The notes below the pieces were generated by a model, which saw only the letters and a list, made by a program, of their open reading frames with translations, ran no database searches and was not told where the DNA came from. From CAYXLI01 sp964464925 (GTDB taxonomy: Bacteria > Acidobacteriota > Terriglobia > Bryobacterales > Bryobacteraceae): a stretch of 64,000 bases of DNA. The DNA lies in assembly GCA_964464925.1 (NCBI GenBank), contig CAYXLI010000014.1, positions 67,285-131,284 on the forward strand, in the 5' to 3' direction. Made by a program: the position numbers and the translations under genes. Shown in pieces: positions 18,495 to 27,729 of the stretch (the first letter of the stretch is position 1; each line of letters begins with the position of its first letter).

Positions 18495-20076
18495 TCGATC
18501 TCCTTTGCGCCTCGGCGGCGATGCGGCGCAACATTGGCAGGACATCGCCCATGCTGGCGGGAGCCGCGGACTTCTGACCGAATGCGAAATAGAGCTTTCG
18601 CCAGGCGCCGTAAAGTTCTTCGTAAACGCGCGCGGATTCGGGCTCCGGCTCGACCACCCGGTACTCCGGGCAGAGCTTCTTCTGAGCTTCTTCGATTGTC
18701 TTGAAGGTGCCCGCGGCAAGGAAGGCGAAGATGGCAGAGCCGAGGCTGGTTACGTCCGTCTTCGGCACGAGCACGGGCTTGTTGAGGACGTTCGCGTAAA
18801 CGCGGTTGAGGACTTCACTCTTCTGGGGGATGCCGCCACCATTGATGATGCGCTCGATTGGCGTTCCGTATTCGCCCATGCGTTCGAGAATGATGCGGGT
18901 GTGGAACGCAGTGCCTTCAATGGCGGCGAACAGCTCGTCCTGGGCCGTATGAGTCAGTTTCCAGCCGAGCGTGATACCACCAAGTTCCGGGTTCACAAGC
19001 ACGGTGCGATCGCCGTTATCCCACGTGATGCGCAGCAGTCCGCTCTGACCGGCATGCCAGGTTTCCAATCCTTGCGAAAGAGCGGCGACGGTGGTTCCAG
19101 CCCGACGTGCAATCGCGTCGAAGATATCGCCGGTTGCGGATAGGCCGGCTTCGATGCCAGCCATGCCCGGATGGATGGAACCTGGGACGACACCACATAC
19201 GCCGGGAACCAACTGCGCGGTGGGTGCGATCGCCATGATGCAAGTGGAGGTGCCGACGACGTTCACCACATCTCCGGTGCGGACGCCCGCGCCAATGGCA
19301 TCCCAATGCGCGTCGAATGCACCGACTGGAATGGGAATGCCTGCCCGCAAACCAAGTTCCGCCGCCCATTCCGGAGAGAGGTGGCCGGCGATTTGATCAC
19401 TGGTGGAGTAACGGCCATTCAGACGGTTGCGAATACCTTGCAGAACCGGATCTACCTGGACAAGGAACTCTTCGGGCGGGAAGCCGCCGAGCGATTCGTT
19501 CCACATCCACTTGTGACCCATGGCGCAAATGGAGCGCGGCGCCTCTTCGATGTTCCGGATGCCGCAGAGTGTTGCGGCAACCATGTCGCAGTGTTCGAAC
19601 GCACTGGCAAAGCGGCTGCGCTGATCGGGATTGTTGCGCAGCCAATGGAGGAGTTTCGAGAATCCCCATTCGGACGAATAGACCCCGCCGCACCAATCGA
19701 TCGCCGGCAGGCCGGACCGGCGGGCGGTTTCGGTGATGAGCGCAGCTTCCTGCCACGCACGGTGATCACACCAGAGGTAGTAGGGGGCAATGGGTTGCAG
19801 ATTCTCATCGACCGGCACAACGCTGGAACCGGTCGTATCAATCGCAAGCGCTTCCACGGCATTGCCGCTGACCCCTGCAGAAGCCAGCGCCTTGCGCATG
19901 GCCTCGACGAGCGCACGCATGTGATCATCGTGGCTCTGGGTGGCGTGATCGGGATCCTCCCGCCTGCGATGCAAGGGATAATCCGCGATGCCGGAGCCCA
20001 ACCGGCCACGCTCACTATCAAAAATCGAAACGCGGACACTCAGGGTGCCGTAGTCTACTCCTGCTACAACTGCCAT
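18472..20076 (-). CDS. araB: Ribulokinase
   Basis: 534 aa FGGY-type sugar kinase. The N-terminus MAVVAGVDYGTLSVRVSIFD is the phosphate-1 motif; ALAIDTTGSSVVPVD, YYLWCDHRAWQEAA, GAFDAHWDAIGAGV and VVGTSTCIM are AraB-typical, and INGGGIPQKSEVLNRVYANV is near the C-terminal adenosine site. It phosphorylates L-ribulose. Starts 9 bp after the isomerase stop and overlaps araD, so translation is coupled. Confidence 0.93.
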   Translation of the reverse strand: MAVVAGVDYGTLSVRVSIFDSERGRLGSGIADYPLHRRREDPDHATQSHDDHMRALVEAMRKALASAGVSGNAVEALAIDTTGSSVVPVDENLQPIAPYYLWCDHRAWQEAALITETARRSGLPAIDWCGGVYSSEWGFSKLLHWLRNNPDQRSRFASAFEHCDMVAATLCGIRNIEEAPRSICAMGHKWMWNESLGGFPPEEFLVQVDPVLQGIRNRLNGRYSTSDQIAGHLSPEWAAELGLRAGIPIPVGAFDAHWDAIGAGVRTGDVVNVVGTSTCIMAIAPTAQLVPGVCGVVPGSIHPGMAGIEAGLSATGDIFDAIARRAGTTVAALSQGLETWHAGQSGLLRITWDNGDRTVLVNPELGGITLGWKLTHTAQDELFAAIEGTAFHTRIILERMGEYGTPIERIINGGGIPQKSEVLNRVYANVLNKPVLVPKTDVTSLGSAIFAFLAAGTFKTIEEAQKKLCPEYRVVEPEPESARVYEELYGAWRKLYFAFGQKSAAPASMGDVLPMLRRIAAEAQRRSNVTAVVA

Positions 20077-20085
20077 GGAAGTCTC

Positions 20086-21486
20086 CTACTTGTGCCAGTA
20101 CATTTCCCAGCCGAGATAGTTCTTCGCGGCTTCGTGAACAGCGACGGCGGCGGTGTTGCTGAGGTTGGCGGCCACGTGGTGCTCAAAGCCGTTTTCGCAA
20201 ATGTAGCGTAGCAGCTCCTGCATGCGCGGGATCTCAACCACGCCGGCTCCGCCGAAGGTCTCCAGCGGATCGTCCGTGAAGCGGCCAGTACCCACATACC
20301 CGCGCATCTTCCCCGAAGTGTCATCAGTCGAGAACCGGGCATAGCTCATCGGAGCGGCCTTAACCTTGCCGACGCAGGTTCCGAAGGTGTTCAGCTTTCC
20401 GACGGTACCCGCGATGATGGCCTGATAATCCATCTTTACATCGTTAAAGAAGTGCTTGGGAAGATTGCTGCAGTGGAAGCAAACGGCCTTATTCGGATCG
20501 CTTCCGTAGTTGTTATTCCAATCGAGCAGGGCGCTGGGGGTCTGAGAAGCAAGGCGGAGGGCGTGCATACCGACAACGCCCGGAACGTCAACTTCGCAGG
20601 CGCTGGACATGAGTTCGTTGCTCATCATACTCATCACCGTGCAAGGCACTACACCGAAGTATTCCTCCATAGAGGTCCAGCACTGGATGGCGCTGACCTG
20701 CAGGTCGCCATCCCGCATCCATTCCTCAATGACCACACCGAGGCGGGCCATCTTACCCAAGGCTTCCTTGGGAGTGTTGGCGGTATCCACGTAGGCATGA
20801 AGGGCGTCGACCTTCGCCTTCACCTTGGCGTCGTTGTCATTCAGCTTGTTGATGCGGCCAAAGACTTCGGAAAGATCGAGAGGCTCGATTGTGATCCCGT
20901 TGGCTTCCAGCAGTTTTTCACTGTAACGGACGGTATTGAATGCCGCGGGGCGGGCCCCAATGGCGCCAATGCGGAGTTTGCGAAGTCCGTTGGCGACGCG
21001 GCAAACCGCGGCGAACCAGTCGAGATCCGAGCGGAATTCGTTGGAGTCGGGAGACTCGGTGTGCAAGGTGGTCAGCGAATAAGGAATGCCGAACTGGCGG
21101 AGGTTATTGCAGGCGCTCATTTTCCCGCAGAAGCTGTCCCGCCGGTCGGCGATCAGCATCTTGCCGGGCGTATCGGGTGTGGCCTGGACGAGCACCGGGA
21201 CATTCAGGCCGGCGAGACGGAGGGTCTCGGCTATCGCGCGTTCATCGCCGAAATTCGGAAGGGTGACGATAACACCGCTGATACGGTCGCGATTCTGTTT
21301 GAAGAGGTCGGCGCAGAACTTCGCTTCCGCGCGGGTCTCCACGGCGCCGTGTTTGGTTTGTTCGGGTGTCGGGCAAATCGCGTCGTGTCCGACGGCTTTG
21401 ATTGCCGCGATCATTTCCTCACGGCCGCTGCGCGCGAGGTGATCGGGGAAGAAGCCGCGGTTGCCAACAATGAGTCCGAAAGTCAT
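20086..21486 (-). CDS. L-fucose/L-arabinose isomerase-family protein (non-AraA)
   Basis: 466 aa, ATG preceded by AAGGAG. The sequence (GLIVGNRGFFPDHLARSGRE, then GVIVTLPNFGDERAIAETLR, and QCWTSMEEYFGVVPCTVMSM, AVCFHCSNLPKHFF) belongs to the L-fucose isomerase-like superfamily rather than classical AraA. Lying between the symporter and araB, it most likely supplies the L-arabinose to L-ribulose step, because no araA is seen here. The substrate is inferred from context only. Confidence 0.8.
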   Translation of the reverse strand: MTFGLIVGNRGFFPDHLARSGREEMIAAIKAVGHDAICPTPEQTKHGAVETRAEAKFCADLFKQNRDRISGVIVTLPNFGDERAIAETLRLAGLNVPVLVQATPDTPGKMLIADRRDSFCGKMSACNNLRQFGIPYSLTTLHTESPDSNEFRSDLDWFAAVCRVANGLRKLRIGAIGARPAAFNTVRYSEKLLEANGITIEPLDLSEVFGRINKLNDNDAKVKAKVDALHAYVDTANTPKEALGKMARLGVVIEEWMRDGDLQVSAIQCWTSMEEYFGVVPCTVMSMMSNELMSSACEVDVPGVVGMHALRLASQTPSALLDWNNNYGSDPNKAVCFHCSNLPKHFFNDVKMDYQAIIAGTVGKLNTFGTCVGKVKAAPMSYARFSTDDTSGKMRGYVGTGRFTDDPLETFGGAGVVEIPRMQELLRYICENGFEHHVAANLSNTAAVAVHEAAKNYLGWEMYWHK

Positions 21487-21501
21487 GAGAAGGAACTCCT
21501 T

Positions 21502-21723
21502 TTATTTGCTCCTGCGAGGGGAGAACTTAATCGAATAAACGAGGCCGATGACCAGCAGCAGGGCACCCCACCAGACATCGGGGTGCAACTGGCTCAGGAC
21601 ACGGCCGGCCGGCAGTGGCTGCCCGAGAGCGTAGAGGCCGTAGGCGAGGATGACTGCTCCGTAGAACGCCAGAAGAACGCCAATAAAAAACCAGATTGAG
21701 ATGGATCCGTCTTCGCCAGTCAT
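21502..21723 (-). CDS. Small two-TM membrane protein linked to the symporter
   Basis: 73 aa from ATG at 21723. Two hydrophobic segments (ISIWFFIGVLLAFYGAVILA and WWGALLLVIGLVYSI) are followed by a basic tail FSPRRSK. It starts 7 bp after the symporter stop and ends 15 bp before the isomerase start, inside the ara operon. It may be an accessory subunit of the transporter; no function is recognised. Confidence 0.65.
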   Translation of the reverse strand: MTGEDGSISIWFFIGVLLAFYGAVILAYGLYALGQPLPAGRVLSQLHPDVWWGALLLVIGLVYSIKFSPRRSK

Positions 21724-21730
21724 AAGCTTT

Positions 21731-23413
21731 TTACCAGAAGAGAATATTGAGAATTGCAAACACAATGGCGCACACAACCGCCCAAAAGGCGGGGCGCAAA
21801 AAGAGAGGAACGGCTGCCTCACTCGGGATTTCCGTGCAGCCGTATACTAGGCCGACCAGCTCCTTTTCCGGTTTCGGCCTGGTCATGTAGCTGACCACGA
21901 CAGTGACAATCACGCAGACCAGCCATGACCACAGGCCGCGGTACATATTCTCGGCCATATCTTTCGCATTCGTGGAAAGGGCGATGATTCCGAGAGCGCT
22001 TGGGTCGGCTTTGACCCAGCCCCACATGGCGATGGAACTGAGGGTTCCGGTTAGAAGCCCCCAGAATCCGCCGGCGGGAGTTGCACGCTTCCACAACATC
22101 CCGAGGAGCACGGTGCCAAACAACGGGGCGATGAAAAAGCTGAATAGCGCCTGGACGTAATCCATGATGCTCTTGAATTCCATGACGAGATACGCGGTGC
22201 CGATGCTGACCAGGACGCCGATAATGGTACACGCGCGGCCCATAGCTACATAGTGCGAGTCGGGCGCCGTTTTGCGCATGAGGGCGCGATAGATGTCGTA
22301 GGTCCAAACCGTGGCAAACGCACTGACGTTACCAGCCATGCCCGACATGAAGCCCGCGATCAAGGCGGTGATGCCCAGACCCATGAGGCCGGGTCCGCAA
22401 TAGCGAGCGAGCATGAGCGGCAGCACTTCGTTATAGCTGTGGCCACCGGCCGACAGGGCAGCGGATTCGCCGGTGAGTTTCACAGGCAGCACGGCGAGGC
22501 CGAGGAGACCGGGAAGAATCACGATGAAGGGAACCATCATCTTGAAGCCGGCTCCGATGATGGGTGCCATTTTGGCAGAGCGGAGATCCTTGGCGGCGAG
22601 GACGCGCTGCACGACAAGAAAATCGGTCGTCCAATATCCGAACGAAATCACCCAGCCGAGGCCGAGAACGATTCCGGTCCAATGGATGCCCATCGGATTG
22701 TCGGTGAAGGAGCCGAGCGTGCTCCACAGGTGTGTGTAACTATCGGAACCGAGGTTGGTGAGGACACGCTGGCGTAGGCCGTTCCAGCCTCCCGTTTCGA
22801 TCAGGCCCATAATCGGAATCAGCAGGGCGCCGAGCCAGATGAGGAAAAACTGCAGAACTTCATTGAAAATGGCAGAACGAAGACCGCCCAGGGCCACGTA
22901 AATGGCGACCGTAATGGAAGAAACCCAGATGCTGAAGTTGATGTCCCATCCGAGCACCACCTTCATGACCAGGGCCATCGAGTACATGTTGATGCCGGAC
23001 ATCAGGATGGTCATGAAGGCGAAGGTGACGGCCGAGAGAGCGCGGCTGGGTTCGCCGAAGCGGAGTTTAAGATATCCCGGTACGGAATGGGTCTTCGATA
23101 TGTAGTAGAAAGGCATCATGACGATGCCAAGGAACAGCATCGCCGGAATGGCTCCGATCCAATACCAGTGAGTGGCCAAGATGCCGTATTGATATGCGGC
23201 GGCCGCCCAGCCCATCAACTCGAGAGAACCTAGGTTTGCAGACAGGAAGCTGAGGCCGGCGATCCACGCGGTCATTTCGCGTCCGGCAAGGAAAAAATCT
23301 TCGCCTGTACTGGCGCGTTCCTTGAGATACAGCCCAATCAAGAGAACAGCAATGAAGTAGGCTCCGATGATGACGAGATCGACCGGAGCGAGCGTAATCA
23401 ACCTGGATGTCAT
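21731..23413 (-). CDS. Sodium:solute symporter (SSS family)
   Basis: 560 aa with 13-14 predicted membrane segments. SSS signatures: GREMTAWIAGLSFLSANLGS near the N-terminus, KTHSVPGYLKLRFGEPSRAL, GGLRSAIFNEVLQFFLIWLG, and GLGITALIAGFMSGMAGNVSAF. As the first gene of the ara operon it probably imports L-arabinose (or an arabinose-containing sugar) with Na+; the substrate is inferred. Confidence 0.9.
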   Translation of the reverse strand: MTSRLITLAPVDLVIIGAYFIAVLLIGLYLKERASTGEDFFLAGREMTAWIAGLSFLSANLGSLELMGWAAAAYQYGILATHWYWIGAIPAMLFLGIVMMPFYYISKTHSVPGYLKLRFGEPSRALSAVTFAFMTILMSGINMYSMALVMKVVLGWDINFSIWVSSITVAIYVALGGLRSAIFNEVLQFFLIWLGALLIPIMGLIETGGWNGLRQRVLTNLGSDSYTHLWSTLGSFTDNPMGIHWTGIVLGLGWVISFGYWTTDFLVVQRVLAAKDLRSAKMAPIIGAGFKMMVPFIVILPGLLGLAVLPVKLTGESAALSAGGHSYNEVLPLMLARYCGPGLMGLGITALIAGFMSGMAGNVSAFATVWTYDIYRALMRKTAPDSHYVAMGRACTIIGVLVSIGTAYLVMEFKSIMDYVQALFSFFIAPLFGTVLLGMLWKRATPAGGFWGLLTGTLSSIAMWGWVKADPSALGIIALSTNAKDMAENMYRGLWSWLVCVIVTVVVSYMTRPKPEKELVGLVYGCTEIPSEAAVPLFLRPAFWAVVCAIVFAILNILFW

Positions 23414-23708
23414 GGCTCAGTTGCGCCGCTTGGGTGGACAAGAGGAGCAGTCGTGCAAGGGCTTACAGTGACGATACTCCTTTGGGATTGGCGTGTCAAT
23501 TTGCAAGATAGACCGAAAGACATACACCAGGTGTTCGGGGTGGCGACCTCATGGACGGTTCGGGTTCTAGTCAAAATCCGTCATAAGCGAATGAGATGTG
23601 AACTCTTTGCAAGCGTTGAGGCTTTGCGGTTTGGCCTTGGCGGTTGACTAACAGCTCCGTGTAATCATAAAATCCTCCACACAGACTAAGGAGGTCTCTC
23701 GAAATTCT
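23414..23708. other. Divergent intergenic region between ara operon and TonB-dependent receptor
   Basis: 295 bp without a convincing gene. It holds the candidate arabinose operator at 23455-23468. A strong Shine-Dalgarno, AAGGAGG at 23688-23694, lies 14 bp before the receptor ATG, an unusually long spacing. Confidence 0.5.
23455..23468. promoter_or_regulatory. LacI-type operator candidate upstream of the ara operon
   Basis: TGCAAGGGCTTACA is a near-perfect 14-bp inverted repeat (TGYAAG-SS-CTTRCA), 42 bp upstream of the symporter start. It shares half-sites with the sequences between GH127 and the LacI-type gene, so one regulator could control both units. Inferred; no binding data. Confidence 0.5.
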
Positions 23709-26700
23709 ATGAGAACAGGTCCACGCAAGACCGTCATTCTCTTGCTGGCGACTCTGCTGTTTGGTGGATTGCTTTTGTCGCAATCATCCTTTACGGCGGC
23801 TGTTCGTGGCGTTGTTACTGACTCCAGCGGAGCTTCAGTACCCGGAGCGAAGGTAACTCTGACCGAAGCGGAGCGCAATGTTCCGCATTATGTCACGACC
23901 GACGATTCCGGACGATATGTAATCACGGCTTTGCCGCCGGGAAGCTACACGCTCTCGGTCGAGGCGGCCGGTTTTAGGAAGCACACACGTAGCGCCTTCG
24001 AACTTACAGTTCAGCAGCAGGCTACTTTCGACATCACGCTTGACGTGGGCGACGTATCCACATCGGTGTCCGTGGAAACGGCGGCCCCACTGCTAAATAC
24101 GACTATCGCGACGCTCGGTCAGGTAATCGACAACCGATATATGCTTGCGCTGCCCAACATCGGGCGGAATGCTTTGATGGGCCTAAACCTGACGGCCGGC
24201 GTTGTTGGAGCGAACGGTACGCTCAATCCCACTAACACGAATTTCGTTGCGAATGGCACACGCAATTCGACATCCGACGTTCTGGTGGACGGGGCGATCG
24301 TGAATACCACCGAACAGAATACCGGCGCAACCGACCTGAAATGGGCGCCCTCAGTGGACGCCGTTCAGGAATTCAAGATGCAGACGAATTTCTTCGGCGC
24401 AGAATACGCCCAATCGGGCGGCGCGATTGTGAACATGGTGACCAAGTCGGGGACCAACGAATTCCATGGCACGGGCTACTATTTCCTGCGCGATTCAGGC
24501 CTGAACGCAAACAGTTGGTCCGCCAACCGCGCGGGCTCGCCGATTCCGTATTATCATCGCAACCAATTAGGCGGTGTTATCGGTGGTCCAATCAAGAAAA
24601 ACAAGACATTTTTCTTCGGCACATACGAGTACACTCACTCGGAGAGTCCGTCCAGTCAGACGGCCACGTTTCCGACGCTGGATCAGCGCAATGGCGACTT
24701 CTCGAAGACGTTCTTCAGCGATGGCAGGCTGATCACGATTTACAATCCCTTCGATACATATAAGGATGCGAACGGCGTCACCAAGCGGAATCCGTTCCCT
24801 GGGAATGTCATTCCGAAGGCTATGATAGATCCCGTTGCGCTGAAGGCGATGGCGTTCTATCCGCTGCCGAACCAGGATCCGAACGCGACCACCCACGTGA
24901 ACAACTGGTTCCAACAAGCGATTGGAGCCAGCACGACAAAGCCGCAGTTCGACATCAAGGCGGACCATAGCTTCACCGACCGCCTACGTTTCACGGGCCG
25001 GTACAGTCTGAATTACAACTCTAGCGCTCCGGCCAATCTGTTCGGATCGGTTAATAACGCTCTCACGGCTGCGGACCCGTACAACGGCCCCAGCTTCACC
25101 CACACCCAGTCAGCCACAGGCAACGCGACCTTCGTTCAGAACCCAACGACGATCTTCACCTTTACATATGGGTTCATCTACTCGAACTTCGGCCGCAATC
25201 CGTTCGTGGAGAATTTCGACGAGACGACGCTTGGCCTACCGAAGTACATGCAGGATACGGCGACGGCCCACGTGTTCCCGATGTTCAGCGCGAGCGGCTA
25301 CAGCGATGTCGGCACACAGGGCTGGTGGATCATGGATCGCCAGGAAGGCGTCCATCAGTACTCCGGTTCGATGACAAAGATCGTTGGCGGTCACAACATT
25401 AAGACCGGCGCCGAATTTCGCCACAACTTTCTCGATTACGCGCAGCCCGGCTATCCCTCGGGCCACTTTACGTTCGGCTCCCAAACAACCAGCCAGGATC
25501 TGAATACCGGCAGCAGCATCCAAGGGAATGGATTTGCCTCGATGTTGTTGGGGTGGGGCAGCGGATCGGACTTTCACATCGACCCGAAGGCGTTCTCCCG
25601 AGCCGGCTATTGGGGCTTCTTCATTCAGGACGATTGGAAGATCAGCCGCAAGCTGACTCTCAATCTCGGTCTGCGCTACGAATTCGAGAATCCCCGGACT
25701 GAGGTATTTGACCGCTACAGCTATTGGGACCTGAATGCGGCTTCACCTATTAAGGTTCCTGGCTACGACCTGAAGGGCGTAATGAAGTTCGTCGGAGGCG
25801 ACACGCGCTCGCCCTTCGACCGCGACATGAACAACTTCGGCCCGCGGCTTGGCTTCGCCTACGCTCTGGACAATAAGACGTCCATTCGCGGAGGAGCTGG
25901 TCTGTTCTACCTTCTCTCTCGTGCTACTGTTTCCGGCCACACGGGAGCCGCTTTCAATACGAACGCCGGCGTGCCCTGGTCTCTCGATAGCGGTGCGACA
26001 CGCAATGCCACGCTGTCGAATCCTTACCCGCAAGGGATTCTCACGCCGCCGGGCAATTCGCTGGGCGATATGACCTTCATCGGACTCGGCGTGGGCACCA
26101 TCACGCGGCGGAATCGCAATCCCGAGATGTATTCGTGGAATATGTCGATTCAGCGCGAGACCGGCTGGAACTCGATTCTCGAGATCAACTACACCGGCAG
26201 CCGCGGCGTGCATCTCTATTCTCCCTATACGAGCTTGAGCCCGCTTCCGCTGTCCGTTTGGTATGGTCCGAATGCCATGAGCCGCGCCCAACTTCAGGCG
26301 GCGGTGCCGAACCCGTTCTACGGCATCATCACGGATCCGAAGGCCACAAACCTGAATGGCAAGACGATCCAGCAATACCGCCTGTTGCGGAACATGCCGC
26401 AGTATGACGGCGTCAGCGGATCGGATCCCAATGCGGCGGACTCCATTTACAATGGGCTTCAAGTTAAGTGGGAAAAGCGCTTTTCTCAGAGCTTCACGGT
26501 GCTGGCGCACTACACCTGGTCGAAGATGATCGATGACGCGTCAGTGACCGACGGAAACCTGACCTGGCTCGGTGGCAGCACCAGCTTCCAGAATCCGCTC
26601 GATTACCGCCTGGAACGGGCTCTGTCACAGCACGATGTTCCGCACCGCTTCGTCGCGACCGGCGATTGGCAACTGCCCTTCGGCCGGGGTCGCCTGCTCG

Positions 26701-27179
26701 GGTCGAACGCGAATCGCATTTTGGATACCGTGATCGGCGGTTGGGAGGTCAGTGGGTTCTTCACCTTGCAGTCGGGCTTCCCGCTGCAGGTGACGCAGTC
26801 GGGCGGCACGCTGTGGAATGGCACTCAGCGGCCGAATCTGATCGGCGATCCGGCTACGTCCGGGTCGATTTATGACCGACTCAGCAACTACTTCAACCAG
26901 GCGTCATTCTCGCGGCCCGCGCCGGATACGTTCGGTACGGCAGCGCGGACGCTCAGTATCCGTGGTCCTCGCGTCAATACATTGGATGCTGCGCTGCTGA
27001 AGAACTTCCGCATTACTGAACGGCAGCGAGGCGAGTTCCGTTTCGAAGCTTCGAATGTGCGGAATCACCCGGTGTTCAGCGATCCTCCGCAGAGTTATGG
27101 GGCCAGCAACTTCGGCGTCATCAGCGGAACGAAGGTGGGGTCGCGGAGTATTCAGCTCGGGTTTAAGTATTATTTCTGA
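23709..27179 (+). CDS. Oar-like TonB-dependent outer-membrane receptor
   Basis: 1156 aa. Signal peptide in MRTGPRKTVILLLATLLFGG; residues about 32-115 form a carboxypeptidase-regulatory-like domain (GVVTDSSGASVPGAKVTL, SGRYVITALPPGSYTLSVEA). A plug region follows (about 120-240) with GGAIVNMVTKSGTNEFHGTG. The rest is a beta-barrel ending RSIQLGFKYYF, with the terminal aromatic residue needed for outer-membrane assembly. This architecture is strongly expanded in Acidobacteria. Substrate unknown; proximity to the ara genes makes an arabinan-derived ligand possible, but it is divergently transcribed. Confidence 0.92.
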   Translation: MRTGPRKTVILLLATLLFGGLLLSQSSFTAAVRGVVTDSSGASVPGAKVTLTEAERNVPHYVTTDDSGRYVITALPPGSYTLSVEAAGFRKHTRSAFELTVQQQATFDITLDVGDVSTSVSVETAAPLLNTTIATLGQVIDNRYMLALPNIGRNALMGLNLTAGVVGANGTLNPTNTNFVANGTRNSTSDVLVDGAIVNTTEQNTGATDLKWAPSVDAVQEFKMQTNFFGAEYAQSGGAIVNMVTKSGTNEFHGTGYYFLRDSGLNANSWSANRAGSPIPYYHRNQLGGVIGGPIKKNKTFFFGTYEYTHSESPSSQTATFPTLDQRNGDFSKTFFSDGRLITIYNPFDTYKDANGVTKRNPFPGNVIPKAMIDPVALKAMAFYPLPNQDPNATTHVNNWFQQAIGASTTKPQFDIKADHSFTDRLRFTGRYSLNYNSSAPANLFGSVNNALTAADPYNGPSFTHTQSATGNATFVQNPTTIFTFTYGFIYSNFGRNPFVENFDETTLGLPKYMQDTATAHVFPMFSASGYSDVGTQGWWIMDRQEGVHQYSGSMTKIVGGHNIKTGAEFRHNFLDYAQPGYPSGHFTFGSQTTSQDLNTGSSIQGNGFASMLLGWGSGSDFHIDPKAFSRAGYWGFFIQDDWKISRKLTLNLGLRYEFENPRTEVFDRYSYWDLNAASPIKVPGYDLKGVMKFVGGDTRSPFDRDMNNFGPRLGFAYALDNKTSIRGGAGLFYLLSRATVSGHTGAAFNTNAGVPWSLDSGATRNATLSNPYPQGILTPPGNSLGDMTFIGLGVGTITRRNRNPEMYSWNMSIQRETGWNSILEINYTGSRGVHLYSPYTSLSPLPLSVWYGPNAMSRAQLQAAVPNPFYGIITDPKATNLNGKTIQQYRLLRNMPQYDGVSGSDPNAADSIYNGLQVKWEKRFSQSFTVLAHYTWSKMIDDASVTDGNLTWLGGSTSFQNPLDYRLERALSQHDVPHRFVATGDWQLPFGRGRLLGSNANRILDTVIGGWEVSGFFTLQSGFPLQVTQSGGTLWNGTQRPNLIGDPATSGSIYDRLSNYFNQASFSRPAPDTFGTAARTLSIRGPRVNTLDAALLKNFRITERQRGEFRFEASNVRNHPVFSDPPQSYGASNFGVISGTKVGSRSIQLGFKYYF

Positions 27180-27198
27180 TCTGAAGCATTGTTCTTTC

Positions 27199-27242
27199 AA
27201 GCCGGTTCGCTTCTCTCTAAGAGGCGAACCGGCTTTGTTATT
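27199..27242 (+). terminator. Rho-independent terminator after the receptor gene
   Basis: AAGCCGGTTCGC (27199-27210) pairs perfectly with GCGAACCGGCTT (27224-27235), with a T-rich run GTTATT after it. It lies 20 bp after the receptor stop. Confidence 0.9.
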
Positions 27243-27291
27243 CCCGCGGCGCTGCAGACCTCGATTTTGAGAGAATGAGTTCGGCCCCCCC

Positions 27292-27501
27292 GTGGACTGG
27301 CTGTCTTTGGAGTCTAGCGTCTTTACGGCGGCTTTATACTGTCCCGATCAGTGTCTGCTGTATTTGAGGTTTCGGAGCGGCGCTGTCTATCGTTATTTTG
27401 ACCTTGCGCCGGACGAGTATGAAGCGTTCCTTACCGCGGAATCCAAAGGGGAGTATTTCGCGCATCATATTCGCGATAAGTATCGCTATGAACGGATGTA
27501 G
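27292..27501 (+). CDS. KTSC-domain small protein
   Basis: 69 aa, GTG start: LESSVFTAALYCPDQCLLYL, RFRSGAVYRYFDLAPDEYEA, then SKGEYFAHHIRDKYRYERM. This fits the KTSC domain (short proteins with a Y-x-Y-x-x-V/L core and terminal YxYxR/K). Function unknown; domain often linked to RNA metabolism. It sits between the terminator and the tRNA, just outside the island. Confidence 0.65.
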   Translation: MDWLSLESSVFTAALYCPDQCLLYLRFRSGAVYRYFDLAPDEYEAFLTAESKGEYFAHHIRDKYRYERM

Positions 27502-27609
27502 TGCGTCGGAAATAACGGCAGTTGCAGGACGCGCTCGGCGGTCTGCCCGGGGAGTTAGCTGTGCTTGCGGCGGAGTACCTAGTTTGCCATACTTGGATGT
27601 GATTCCCGG

Positions 27610-27684
<75 letters not shown>

Positions 27685-27729
27685 AAGAATCAACAACTTA
27701 CAAGCGCCGCCAAAAAGCATAAACCTCGA

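Noticed and set aside
18495..18719. 75-residue N-terminal extension of AraD
   Set aside because: It overlaps araB in another frame; AAAGGAG before 18494 and the standard 231-aa AraD length settle the start.
19171..20211. 346-aa plus-strand frame opposite araB
   Set aside because: Antisense shadow of araB with no protein-family features.
20452..21699. 415-aa plus-strand frame opposite the isomerase gene
   Set aside because: Antisense of a clear family member inside a tight operon; composition and lack of motifs mark it as a shadow.
23453..23647. 64-aa frame in the ara/receptor intergenic
   Set aside because: No ribosome-binding site or motif, and it covers the candidate operator.
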